The notes below the pieces were generated by a model that ran no database searches, had not been told where the DNA came from, and saw only the letters and a program-made list of their open reading frames with translations. Position numbers and translations under genes: made by a program. From Chitinophaga horti (lineage in GTDB: Bacteria; Bacteroidota; Bacteroidia; Chitinophagales; Chitinophagaceae), in the NCBI RefSeq assembly GCF_022867795.2, contig NZ_CP107006.1:558001-622000 (forward strand): 64,000 nt of DNA, read 5' to 3'. Positions 1-7,819 of the stretch are shown here, in pieces (position 1 is the first letter of the stretch; each line of letters starts with the position of its first letter).

Positions 1-1476
1 GAGAACGACGACGACCGTTTCGCTATGTATGTAAATGCGATTACCACTACGATGGACCCGCATACCGACTACATGCCGCCGGCGGATAAAAGATATTTCC
101 AGGAGATGATGGCCGGCAAGTTCTACGGCATCGGCGCACAGCTGCTGGAAGAAGACGGCAGGATCAAGATTACGAGCATCGTAACCGGTAGTCCCAGCTG
201 GAAGCAAGGTAAACTGAAAGCGGGCGACGTGATCATGAAGGTAGCCCAGGGCGATAAAGAGCCGGTGGATATTACCGGTTACGCCGTAGAAGACGCGGTG
301 AAACTGATCCGTGGTGCGCAGGGTACCGAAGTGAGAATGACCGTGAAAAGCACCGACGGTACGGTGAAAGAAGTAGCGATCATCCGCGACGAGATCATCC
401 TCGACGAAACATTTGCAAAGTCTGCCATCATCAACGGCGAACATAAAATCGGCTACATCTACCTCCCGGATTTCTATGCTGACTTCAATGACCGCGACGG
501 CGCATCCTGCGCGAAAGACGTGGCCAAAGAAATCAAGAAACTGAAAGCCGAGAATGTAGAAGGCATTATCCTCGACCTGCGCTTTAACCCGGGGGGTTCA
601 TTGCCAGATGTGGTAGAGATGGCCGGCCTGTTCGTTCCGGACGGCCCGATGGTACAGGTTCGCTCCCGTGGCGGCCGCGTACAGGTGCAGAGCGATCGCG
701 ATAAGAGTGTGCAGTACGACGGCCCGCTCGCGATCATGGTAAACGAATACAGTGCTTCCGCTTCCGAAATCATGGCTGCGGCTATGCAGGATTACAAACG
801 TGCGGTGATCATCGGCAGCACCAGCTTCGGTAAAGGTACCGTGCAAAGGCTGCTGGAACTGGACGGTTTCGTTAAAACAGACGCCCTGGGCAGCCTGGGT
901 GGCCTGAAGCTGACCGTACAGAAGTTCTATCGCATTAACGGTGGTTCTACCCAGCTGAAAGGTGTGGAAGCTGACATCCAGCTGCCAGATCCTTACTACG
1001 AAGTAGGCGAACGTAAAGATAAAGACGCGCTGAAGTGGGACGAGGTGCCTAAAGCGAACTACGCTACCTGGGGCTACCCTGTGGACGTGAACGCGCTGAA
1101 GAAGAAAAGTGAGGCACGCGTAGCGAACAACGAAGCGTTCAAAATGATCAAAGAAAATGTGGGTACGTTGAAGAAGCTGGACCAGCAGAAGGATTACTCT
1201 CTCAACCTCCAGACCTACAAATCAGAACAAAAGGCGAATGCCGCCGCACTGAAAAAGTACGATACGGCGAATGATAAGGTAAAAGACCTGAACATCACCA
1301 GCCTCAAACAGGACCTTGACCGCCTGTCGGGAGACTCCGCCAAGCTGGCACGCAACAAGGACTGGTTGCGCCTGCGTACCAAAGACGTGTACCTGGACGA
1401 AGCCGTGAACGTAATGAACGACCTGATCGGCATTTCTTTTCCTAAGCTGAAACCAGCTACCTCCGCAGCAAACTAA
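1..1476 (+). CDS. S41 family carboxy-terminal processing protease (Prc/Tsp type), 5' end missing
   Basis: The frame is open from base 1, so the N-terminus lies outside the window; 491 residues are visible. A PDZ domain (about residues 45-120, with YGIGAQL at its start) precedes the S41 protease core. The catalytic serine is in NEYSASASE and the lysine of the Ser-Lys dyad in SFGKGTVQ. The last 150 residues are a helical, lysine-rich region as in the C-terminal domain of Prc/Tsp. Family members are periplasmic or secreted proteases that cut misfolded or tagged proteins at their C-termini and process cell-wall enzymes or lipoproteins. A strong hairpin terminator follows. The family call is firm; the substrate is unknown. 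Confidence 0.93.
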   Translation, partial: ENDDDRFAMYVNAITTTMDPHTDYMPPADKRYFQEMMAGKFYGIGAQLLEEDGRIKITSIVTGSPSWKQGKLKAGDVIMKVAQGDKEPVDITGYAVEDAVKLIRGAQGTEVRMTVKSTDGTVKEVAIIRDEIILDETFAKSAIINGEHKIGYIYLPDFYADFNDRDGASCAKDVAKEIKKLKAENVEGIILDLRFNPGGSLPDVVEMAGLFVPDGPMVQVRSRGGRVQVQSDRDKSVQYDGPLAIMVNEYSASASEIMAAAMQDYKRAVIIGSTSFGKGTVQRLLELDGFVKTDALGSLGGLKLTVQKFYRINGGSTQLKGVEADIQLPDPYYEVGERKDKDALKWDEVPKANYATWGYPVDVNALKKKSEARVANNEAFKMIKENVGTLKKLDQQKDYSLNLQTYKSEQKANAAALKKYDTANDKVKDLNITSLKQDLDRLSGDSAKLARNKDWLRLRTKDVYLDEAVNVMNDLIGISFPKLKPATSAAN

Positions 1477-1504
1477 GCGTATTTTAGGTTTAATCATAAG
1501 AAAA

Positions 1505-1541
1505 GAGGCTGTCTCATTGGATGAACAGCCTCTTTTTATTT
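1505..1541 (+). terminator. Rho-independent terminator after the S41 protease
   Basis: GAGGCTGT and ACAGCCTC form a stem around a 12-nt loop, followed by TTTTTATTTT. It lies between the convergent protease and oxyR genes and could serve both. The arm GAGGCTGTCTCA resembles the ends of the inverted-repeat element at 32046. Confidence 0.8.
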
Positions 1542-1547
1542 TGTGGG

Positions 1548-2495
1548 TTATTTCTCTGCGATAATATCTACCACCTTCTTCGTTTTCTTCACCTTCATCT
1601 TATCTGGCACGCTGTCGAGTATTTCTTTCTTAAAGGCCTCGATTACCGCCTGTTTTATAAAGTAGCGGTGCGTTACCAGGCTGATTTCCCTCACGGGCTC
1701 CGGCGCCTTAAAAAAGCGTACCATATTCATTTGCCGGGAGCTTAATTCCTGTAAAGATAATTCGGGCAGGATGGTATAACCTTCATTCAGTTCCACCATC
1801 TTCTTCAACGTTTCCACACTACCGGTGTTGTATTCCAGGTTGCGGAACTCGCCCATCGTAAACTTATCGCGGCAGATGTTGAGTACCTGGTTGCGCATGC
1901 AATGGCCTTCATTCAGCAGCCAAACCTCTCGGATGTCCAGCTCTTCGGCGCTTACCACCTTCTTTTCGGACAGTTTGTTGTTCTTGGCTGTGAACACCAC
2001 GAAGTTTTCATAGAACAGCGGATGTTCTTCCAGGTGCTGGTTGTGAAGCGGCGTGGCGAGCAGGCCGCAGTCCAGCTGCTCCTGCCGCAACAGCTGAATG
2101 ATCTGTTCTGTAGGGTATTCCCATATTTCCAGCTTTACCTTCGGGTATTTCTTCATGAAAGCCGTGAGTACGCGGGGCAGCAGGTAAGGCGCCAGGGTAG
2201 GGATGATGCCTACCTTCAGGATGCCTTGAATTTCTTTTTTCTGGTCGGATATAATTTCCCGGATGCGGGCGTTCTCTTTAATGATGGTGCGCGCCTGGGT
2301 GATAACGGCGGTGCCGATCTCGGTGGGTACCACCGGCAGCTTACTGCGGTCGAACAGTTTGATGCCCAGTTCATCTTCCAGCTTTTGTATCTGCATGCTT
2401 AACGTGGGTTGGGTAACGAAGCATTTCTCAGCGGCAGTCACAAAGCTGCGATAGGTATCTACGGCGACGATGTATTCTAATTGTACGGTAGTCAT
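1548..2495 (-). CDS. oxyR: OxyR-type LysR transcriptional regulator (hydrogen peroxide sensor)
   Basis: A 315-residue LysR protein: winged helix-turn-helix in residues 1-60 (FVTAAEKCFVTQPTLS is the recognition region), then a periplasmic-binding-like effector domain. The segment GHCMRNQVLNIC matches the OxyR redox-cysteine block (E. coli GHCLRDQAMGFC, C199 and C208), which separates it from generic LysR members. OxyR forms a disulfide in response to peroxide and activates catalase, Dps and peroxiredoxin genes; none of those targets is adjacent. The start at 2495 gives the standard N-terminus with Tyr8 and Ala-rich helix. A TACCTTTG box (2503-2510, minus strand) lies so close to the ATG that the leader would be very short or absent. 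Confidence 0.92.
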   Translation of the reverse strand: MTTVQLEYIVAVDTYRSFVTAAEKCFVTQPTLSMQIQKLEDELGIKLFDRSKLPVVPTEIGTAVITQARTIIKENARIREIISDQKKEIQGILKVGIIPTLAPYLLPRVLTAFMKKYPKVKLEIWEYPTEQIIQLLRQEQLDCGLLATPLHNQHLEEHPLFYENFVVFTAKNNKLSEKKVVSAEELDIREVWLLNEGHCMRNQVLNICRDKFTMGEFRNLEYNTGSVETLKKMVELNEGYTILPELSLQELSSRQMNMVRFFKAPEPVREISLVTHRYFIKQAVIEAFKKEILDSVPDKMKVKKTKKVVDIIAEK

Positions 2496-2502
2496 GGTCT
2501 TA

Positions 2503-2510
2503 CAAAGGTA
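2503..2510 (-). promoter_or_regulatory. Bacteroidota -7 promoter box of oxyR
   Basis: Minus-strand TACCTTTG fits TAnnTTTG. It ends 7 nt before the oxyR ATG, implying a near-leaderless transcript. No convincing -33 TTG was seen, so this is a motif match only. Confidence 0.4.
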
Positions 2511-2542
2511 TTGATGAAATCTATTACTTTGCCACCGCCTAT

Positions 2543-2577
2543 AAAGAAAAACGCCTGCTGTGTGTACAGCAGGCGTT
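2543..2577 (-). terminator. Rho-independent terminator of the 2599-3723 gene
   Basis: AACGCCTGCTGT and ACAGCAGGCGTT form a perfect 12-bp stem with a 4-nt loop. On the minus strand it is followed by TTTTCTTTAT, immediately downstream of the stop codon at 2599. Confidence 0.85.
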
Positions 2578-2598
2578 AAACAATTATTTACCAGGCGA

Positions 2599-3723
2599 TT
2601 ATAATACGCGGTAGCGGTATTTGATCTTTTCCACGTTCGTGTACAGTTCGCGGATGTTGATAGAGGCCTGTATCTCGTTCACAGCTTCATTTTTGAGGCC
2701 GCGGAACTCATTCTGCTTTGTTTCGATGATGCCCTTCTCTGCCAGGCCGTTATCCTGCGCCAGTTTGAGTGAGTTATTCACCTTCGTATGGTAACTGTCG
2801 AGCATACTGAAGTACTCATTGTACAGGTTCTCGAAGCGTTTGGTTTGCAGTACCAGGTCTTCCAATTGGTTGTTCGCCTCTTTCAGGCTGGCATTTTCCT
2901 GCAGTAGTTTTTCGTAGTTCAGCTTACCCCTGCTGGTGTACTTCTCTTCCAGTTTGGTAAAGTAGTCGATCACCTTTTCCTTTTTGAAGTCGATGAAAAA
3001 CTCGTTCAGCGTTTCGGCAATGGTTTTATTGCCACGGTTAGGCGGCGTCATTTTCAGGGCCGTAACGGTGAACAGGAGGTGATCGTAGAGGTTGTCCTGC
3101 AACAGGTTCAGCTGGTCTTTATTGAAGTTCAGTCCGAACTCGAACTTCTGGTTCGCGTCGTTCAGGGCTGTGTAATAGATAACATATTTATTCAGTTCCT
3201 TTCCGAAGTCCTGCAGCGACTTTTTATTGATCGCTTTGTTGCTTTGCGCCACGCTGTGTAAAAACGTCATCACTGAGTTAGCGATGGCCAGGGGAGGCGT
3301 AAGCGAGGTAAAGCTTTTGAAGATCGGGCTGTTGATGATCGACTTGGTAGACTCGATAATGCCACCGTTACGGTCATTTTTATCGGCCTTACCCTTCAGG
3401 ATGATCTTTTCTACCAGTTCCACGATGCGGTCGCTGAGCGAAAAGCCCAGTTCTTTACTCTCCGGGTTGTTGAGGGAAGTAATGAACACGTCCAGGTTAT
3501 TGGTCGTGGTACGCGATTTCAGGTCAATTATCTTTTTGTTAAGCAGGTAGTAAGTTTCGCTTGCATTGATAATATTATCCTTGATGAGGGTGTATTTCGT
3601 CTGGTTATCGATTTCGCGGCTCTGCATTAATACCTGTATCGTATTGGAGTTCTGCTTATCGCTGTCGGCCACCTTCTGTAATTCTTCAAGGATTTTCTTG
3701 ATGGTAGTATCCTGCGCCTTCAT
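2599..3723 (-). CDS. Unrecognised coiled-coil protein, body of a secreted protein split by a frameshift
   Basis: I do not recognise this 374-residue protein. It is lysine- and asparagine-rich and mostly helical. A leucine-rich helical region (about residues 265-300, ENASLKEANNQLEDL) looks coiled-coil. Its first ATG overlaps the stop of a short upstream frame (3720-3836) that encodes a textbook signal peptide. One extra base in the G5 run at 3745-3749 would join the two frames as signal peptide, TTTTPP linker and this domain, about 412 residues in all. The natural product is therefore probably periplasmic or outer-membrane-facing. As written, the protein starts at an internal Met without an export signal. 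Neighbours are oxyR and a glycosyltransferase and give no functional hint. Confidence 0.75.
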   Translation of the reverse strand: MKAQDTTIKKILEELQKVADSDKQNSNTIQVLMQSREIDNQTKYTLIKDNIINASETYYLLNKKIIDLKSRTTTNNLDVFITSLNNPESKELGFSLSDRIVELVEKIILKGKADKNDRNGGIIESTKSIINSPIFKSFTSLTPPLAIANSVMTFLHSVAQSNKAINKKSLQDFGKELNKYVIYYTALNDANQKFEFGLNFNKDQLNLLQDNLYDHLLFTVTALKMTPPNRGNKTIAETLNEFFIDFKKEKVIDYFTKLEEKYTSRGKLNYEKLLQENASLKEANNQLEDLVLQTKRFENLYNEYFSMLDSYHTKVNNSLKLAQDNGLAEKGIIETKQNEFRGLKNEAVNEIQASINIRELYTNVEKIKYRYRVL

Positions 3724-3836
3724 AACCGGCGGTTTGATCTCACCGGGGGCGTAGTAGTGGTGGGATCTTGTGCCATTGCCGCCATGGAAGTGAAGAACAG
3801 CAGTAGTACCGGTAATACGAATCGAGATAATTTCAT
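3720..3836 (-). CDS. Signal-peptide fragment, 5' part of the frameshifted secreted protein
   Basis: 38 codons starting at ATG 3836: a Lys/Arg n-region, a hydrophobic core (VLPVLLLFF) and a signal peptidase I site after AMA, then QDPTTTTPP. The frame ends in TGA that overlaps the ATG of the next frame (ATGA). The +1 frame continues without a stop as GEIKPPV into the 2599-3723 protein, so this is almost certainly its N-terminus. An ATGA overlap could in principle be translational coupling of a leader peptide, but a cleaved signal peptide on its own makes little sense. A TATCTTTG box sits at 3994-4001 on the same strand. Confidence 0.65.
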   Translation of the reverse strand: MKLSRFVLPVLLLFFTSMAAMAQDPTTTTPPVRSNRRL

Positions 3837-4180
3837 GTGTTGTATTTTGTTCAGACTTGGTTTTTCGTGCGACCCTGATGTAGTTACTAAGGTATTCAAC
3901 ATCAATGTTTCCGCTGGTTTATGGAAAAGCATGAAATCAGGCCTTTTAAAGTTTCAAAAGTTAAGAAAATATGATGCCAAAAACTTCAAGCCACAAAGAT
4001 AAGAATTAATACTACTGCATAAGCGTTTCTCTGCAAATCATTAATGTGACGGGCGGCGAACCGTGCGGATGTCCGGGCAGCAGTCAGCTAATAATATGTA
4101 AGATTTTGGAGCTGAGGGATAAATTACTTCTTCCTTTGAAGCCTTTTCTTATTTTTGTTGCCTAAAATGAAAAATCCTGC
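3837..4180. other. Intergenic region between divergent genes
   Basis: 344 bp with no supportable gene. It holds a minus-strand TATCTTTG (3994-4001) facing the secreted protein and a plus-strand TATTTTTG (4150-4157) facing the glycosyltransferase. A GC-rich stretch at 4046-4085 shows no clear structure. Confidence 0.5.
4150..4157 (+). promoter_or_regulatory. -7 promoter box for the glycosyltransferase gene
   Basis: TATTTTTG fits the Bacteroidota -7 consensus TAnnTTTG, 23 nt before the ATG at 4181. No clear -33 element at the ideal distance. Confidence 0.45.
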
Positions 4181-4921
4181 ATGTTAAATAACAAAAAGGT
4201 AGTCGTAGTACTACCTGCCTACAACGCCGCCCTTACCCTAGAGAAAACCTGGAAAGAAATTCCGTTTGATATTGTTGACGAAGTAGTACTGGTAGATGAT
4301 GCAAGTAAGGATAACACCGTAGAAGTTGGCCGTCAGCTCGGTATTAAACACATCATCCGCCACGACAAAAACAAAGGTTACGGTGGCAACCAGAAGTCCT
4401 GCTACAACAAAGCGCTGGAGCTGGGAGGCGATATCGTGATCATGTTACATCCTGATTATCAATATACGCCGAAGCTGATCATCGCGATGACCAGCATTAT
4501 TGCCAATGATTTGTACCCGGTAGTTTTTGGCTCCCGCATCCTGGGTAAAGGTGCCCTGAAAGGCGGCATGCCCATGTATAAGTACATTGCCAACAGGGTA
4601 TTGACCGCGACGCAGAACATGCTGCTTGGTCAGAAATTAAGCGAGTACCACACGGGCTACCGGGCGTTTTCTGCGGAAGTGTTGCGTAACGTAGACTATA
4701 TGGCTGCAAATGACGACTTTGTGTTCGATAATGAAATGGTATCGCAGATCTTCATGAAAGGTTATGAGATCGCCGAAGTAACCTGCCCTACGAAGTATTT
4801 CGACGAGGCATCGAGCATCAACTTTAAACGCAGTGCGATTTACGGTTTAGGCGTATTACGTGTATCGCTGCAGCACCGTTTGCATAAGTGGGGACTGATC
4901 AAGGCGAAGATTTACAAGTAA
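4181..4921 (+). CDS. Family 2 glycosyltransferase (dolichol-phosphate mannose synthase-like)
   Basis: 246 residues with a complete GT-A fold of family GT2. VVVLPAYNAA opens the nucleotide-binding strand, VDDASKDNT carries the first acidic motif, and IVIMLHPDYQY occupies the position where most GT2 enzymes have a DxD-type metal motif. KGYGGNQKSC is the loop seen in DPM1-like members. There is no transmembrane segment, so the enzyme is cytosolic and probably transfers a sugar from a nucleotide donor to a lipid carrier or polysaccharide. The methyltransferase gene starts 10 bp after the stop, so the two are likely co-transcribed; together they suggest decoration of a surface glycan or lipid. The substrate cannot be told from sequence. 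Confidence 0.85.
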   Translation: MLNNKKVVVVLPAYNAALTLEKTWKEIPFDIVDEVVLVDDASKDNTVEVGRQLGIKHIIRHDKNKGYGGNQKSCYNKALELGGDIVIMLHPDYQYTPKLIIAMTSIIANDLYPVVFGSRILGKGALKGGMPMYKYIANRVLTATQNMLLGQKLSEYHTGYRAFSAEVLRNVDYMAANDDFVFDNEMVSQIFMKGYEIAEVTCPTKYFDEASSINFKRSAIYGLGVLRVSLQHRLHKWGLIKAKIYK

Positions 4922-4931
4922 AAAAGAGATA

Positions 4932-5726
4932 GTGAGTATACAGCACCAGATTGATCTTGCGAAGAAATACCTCCGGTACTACCTGAGCGCCGGCAACCGG
5001 CACGACGTGCATTCCCCTTTCGTGTTTTCGCTGATAGAAGAGGTTTTGAATAAGAAGGCTGCCCGTCCCGAGTACGCACCCATGGAAACACTGCGGGAAC
5101 AACTGCTGCAAAGTAAGGATATCGTAAACGTAACCGACCTGGGTGCCGGCTCCCTCACGGGGGCAGGCACCGAGCGTAAGATCAGCGACATCACCCGCCA
5201 TGCGGCTAAACCGCCGAAGTTCGGTCAGTTGTTTTACAGGCTGGTACAGTACTTTAAACCGGCCTACGTGCTGGAATTGGGCACCTCTATGGGAATGAGC
5301 ACTGCCTACATGGCCAAAGGCCGCCCGGAATCAACGATCTACACCATCGAAGGCTGCCCTAACATCACCGCGAAGGCGAAGGCAAACTTCGCATCGCTGG
5401 GGTTAACGAATGTGCGCCAGTTTACAGGCAACTTTGACGACGTATTACCGCAGGTGCTTGCACAGGTAACACCCGATTTCGTGTACATTGACGGTAACCA
5501 CCGCAAGGAGCCAACACTCGATTACTTCCGCCAGTGTGCCGCAAAAGCCTCCGAACATGCCGTATTCATTTTCGACGATATTCACTGGACGCCCGGCATG
5601 GAAGAAGCCTGGAAAACCATCCAGGACGATGAGCGTGTAACGCTAACGATCGACCTGTTTTTCATCGGGCTCGTCTTCTTCCGAAAAGATTTTAAAGTGA
5701 AGCAACACTTCACCATCAAGTTTTAA
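4932..5726 (+). CDS. Class I SAM-dependent methyltransferase (O-methyltransferase-like)
   Basis: 264 residues starting at GTG (4932). The preceding AAAAAGAGAT is a plausible ribosome-binding site, and no earlier ATG is available without running into the glycosyltransferase. The SAM-binding motif I is VLELGTSMGMST (about residue 113), motif II lies around YTIEGCP, and VYIDGNHRKEPT resembles the DxDH region of catechol O-methyltransferase-like enzymes. The acceptor substrate is unknown. It follows the GT2 gene by 10 bp and is closed by a strong terminator, so the pair form a two-gene operon. Confidence 0.82.
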   Translation: MSIQHQIDLAKKYLRYYLSAGNRHDVHSPFVFSLIEEVLNKKAARPEYAPMETLREQLLQSKDIVNVTDLGAGSLTGAGTERKISDITRHAAKPPKFGQLFYRLVQYFKPAYVLELGTSMGMSTAYMAKGRPESTIYTIEGCPNITAKAKANFASLGLTNVRQFTGNFDDVLPQVLAQVTPDFVYIDGNHRKEPTLDYFRQCAAKASEHAVFIFDDIHWTPGMEEAWKTIQDDERVTLTIDLFFIGLVFFRKDFKVKQHFTIKF

Positions 5727-5763
5727 CAAATGCCGGTCAGTAAGTTGACCGGCATTTGTTTTT
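5727..5763 (+). terminator. Rho-independent terminator after the methyltransferase gene
   Basis: CAAATGCCGGTCA and TGACCGGCATTTG form a 13-bp stem with a 6-nt loop, starting right after the TAA and followed by TTTTT. Confidence 0.88.
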
Positions 5764-5847
5764 AGTATAGTACCTGGAGTTTTCAACGATAGCCATCGAA
5801 GCCGCCCGTCGGAACTATTTAAGGTGAGTAACAATTACTAAAATAAA

Positions 5848-5879
5848 AAAGGGGCTGCTTTCTTAAAAGCAACCCCTTT
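5848..5879 (-). terminator. Terminator hairpin downstream of the TPP riboswitch (expression platform)
   Basis: Read on the minus strand, AAAGGGGTTGCTTT and AAAGCAGCCCCTTT pair (one G-U, loop TAAG) and run into TTTTTATTT. The stem begins 1 nt after the 3' strand of riboswitch helix P1, the usual spacing of a transcription-terminating riboswitch. Confidence 0.85.
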
Positions 5880-5880
5880 G

Positions 5881-5967
5881 CTGTTTCTTTTCCTTCGCCG
5901 GCATTACCCGGATCAGGTGTTAAAGGTTTAATCTCAGGCTTGTTACAGCCACCCTTGAAAGAAACAG
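5881..5967 (-). promoter_or_regulatory. TPP riboswitch (THI element) with no downstream gene
   Basis: On the minus strand this 87-nt segment has the full TPP aptamer signature: P1 strands CTGTTTCTTT (5958-5967) and AAAGAAACAG (5881-5890) pair perfectly over 10 bp. The conserved blocks CCTGAGAT, ACCTGATCC and GGTAATGCCGGCGAAGG occur in the right order, binding the pyrimidine and pyrophosphate halves of thiamine pyrophosphate. A terminator follows directly. Normally such an element precedes thiamine synthesis or transport genes. Here the next 120 bases on this strand hold no ORF and then run antisense into the convergent methyltransferase gene. It begins 23 nt after the stop of the DUF4142 gene, so it could also lie in that gene's 3' UTR. 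Confidence 0.9.
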
Positions 5968-5990
5968 TGTTCTGCACTAGCGTTGATTAA

Positions 5991-6620
5991 TTATTTTTTC
6001 GCGTCCAGCTTTTCTTTCAGCGTTTTAGCATGTTCCAGGTGTTTGCGCAGTTCTGGCAATGCATCTGTAAATGCTTTCTTTACATCAGGATCTTCGGCTT
6101 TTTCTGATGATTTCTCGAACATGTCGATAGTTTTCTCGTGTTTATCGATCAGATCATCTACATACGCTTTGTCAAAATCCAGTCCAGATTTCTCTGCTAC
6201 CTTGTCGATGTCGTTCTGCTGGCCCTGATCAACGCTTTCAGGCAGTGTGAACGATTTCTTAGCAGCCAGGTCACGCAGCTGTTTGTTCAGCTTAGTGTGT
6301 GCAGTTACCATCATAGCAGCTGCTTTTTTAACGTCTGCATCGGTGGCTTTAGCTTTCGCACCTTCAGAAGCTTTTACTTCATACAGGCCGGAGGCGTACG
6401 CCTTAACTACCCTTTTAGAATCATCTTCCAGGGAGTCAGTCGCAAATTTGTCCTTATTCATATCTATCGCGTCACTTTTAGTAACGGCAGAATCAGGAAT
6501 CTCGGTGTTTGCGCTGTCCGAGTTGTTTGTTGTGGTGCCGGAGTTACATGCATTTACCATCACAAAAGAACCAATGATCAATGCCATGCCGGGGAGCGTC
6601 TTCAATTTCAGAGTTTTCAT
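5991..6620 (-). CDS. DUF4142 domain lipoprotein
   Basis: 209 residues. The N-terminus is a lipoprotein signal with lipobox VNAC (Cys25), followed by a Ser/Thr/Asn-rich spacer. Residues about 65-205 are a four-helix, ferritin-like DUF4142 domain (KAYASGLYEVKASEGA, then AAMMVTAHTKLNKQL, then HEKTIDMFEKSS). The family is periplasmic or lipid-anchored and common in Bacteroidota and Proteobacteria; its biochemical role is not established. It stands alone on the minus strand, with a TPP riboswitch starting 23 nt after its stop codon. Whether the riboswitch shares its transcript cannot be told here. Confidence 0.88.
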   Translation of the reverse strand: MKTLKLKTLPGMALIIGSFVMVNACNSGTTTNNSDSANTEIPDSAVTKSDAIDMNKDKFATDSLEDDSKRVVKAYASGLYEVKASEGAKAKATDADVKKAAAMMVTAHTKLNKQLRDLAAKKSFTLPESVDQGQQNDIDKVAEKSGLDFDKAYVDDLIDKHEKTIDMFEKSSEKAEDPDVKKAFTDALPELRKHLEHAKTLKEKLDAKK

Positions 6621-6870
6621 GGTGTCCGATTTTTTCAGGAGTAGGGTTGAAAAGATTGTGCCAATGATGTAACCCCTTCATATTCTAACCTTTACCGGCA
6701 AAAGTTGTGGATGTGTATCCCCGATGCGGTGCCTCATGTGCATAAAAAAGCTGTGGAAATCCCAGATAAGTGCAGGTTAGATTAACTATTATTTATATAT
6801 TTATGCCTGTTTCAGATTATCCTTATTACCGATACTATTTATCCTTTTATCCGGCCGAAGAGCAACACCT

Positions 6871-7662
6871 ATGAAAACCGCCTTCACCATCGCCGCATTG
6901 CTGGTAGTGCAGTTATTGCATGCCCAGGGACCGCACATTAAAGCCGAAGCGCCGCTTCCGATACAGGAGAAGCTGGGCGTGGCATCCTGGTTATGTACTT
7001 ACGACAGCGTAGCTACATTTATATCTGATATTGCGATGACGATGCCTTACGATCAAAGGCAACGTATTGGTCGTCACTGGTTTTGCTACCAGGGAGTCGA
7101 TCGCCTGTGGCATGCCGTATTCGGCAAGTTTAATGGTAGCCAGTACGATGTGGTGAGCCATTATAAGATCATTGATACCACTTTTATAGACCAGGTGTGT
7201 GAGCAGGATTCTGCATTGCTGATCAGCTATTCCCGCGTGATTGATAAAGCGTATGCAGAAGCAGCGAAGATATTAGGGCCGTCGCAGGTACGGTTTAATA
7301 AGTTCCTGAAAAGTAATGCCGACAGTACGATCAGCATCTGGCTAATGCCTTCTGTACAATCAGCAGACATTGCGATGTACGGTGGGGAGTTTTACTATAA
7401 ATTTGATAAGCAGGGCAACGAAATACTTGATCGCACCGAATACTTCAGCGGGCGGTTCAGGGGTTTTAAGGTAGGTAGTCCGAGAGAGATCCATCTCGAC
7501 TACAGCCAGGACGATTCGCCTACACTCGGAGCAGTATATTTTGCATGGCGCAACCGGAAAGTTTTTGGTGACATCCACATCCAGAACAGGGCAAGCAGTA
7601 TGGTATTATCCTATAATGAGGATAAAGGGTACCATTGGGTTACGACCGGCAGGAAGAAATAG
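6871..7662 (+). CDS. Secreted protein of unknown function
   Basis: 263 residues with a short signal peptide (KTAFTIAALLVVQLLHAQ, cleavage after HA). I do not recognise the domain. The mature part is rich in aromatic residues and beta-prone stretches, with four cysteines (CTY, FCYQ, VCEQ and the region around residue 42), and no catalytic motif that I can name. It is monocistronic in appearance: about 250 bp of non-coding DNA upstream and 157 bp downstream to the next gene. The start at 6871 is chosen because it gives the clean signal peptide. Likely periplasmic or surface-located. Confidence 0.7.
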   Translation: MKTAFTIAALLVVQLLHAQGPHIKAEAPLPIQEKLGVASWLCTYDSVATFISDIAMTMPYDQRQRIGRHWFCYQGVDRLWHAVFGKFNGSQYDVVSHYKIIDTTFIDQVCEQDSALLISYSRVIDKAYAEAAKILGPSQVRFNKFLKSNADSTISIWLMPSVQSADIAMYGGEFYYKFDKQGNEILDRTEYFSGRFRGFKVGSPREIHLDYSQDDSPTLGAVYFAWRNRKVFGDIHIQNRASSMVLSYNEDKGYHWVTTGRKK

Positions 7663-7819
7663 CAGAAACATATATTCGTTGAACCATTTACGTTATTGGT
7701 GAAAGACAGGTATCTTGTTCGCCGGACAACTGTCGTGTTGTATGTTGTATGTAATGTGCCTGGTATAGATCAAATGTTTTTTTCATTGGTAGTATGCCAC
7801 TTATTAAACGGGTTTTTAA

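Noticed and set aside
5643-5834. Minus-strand frame of 63 residues as a possible gene controlled by the TPP riboswitch
   Set aside because: It starts upstream of the riboswitch terminator's end, overlaps the methyltransferase antisense, and has no recognisable protein features.
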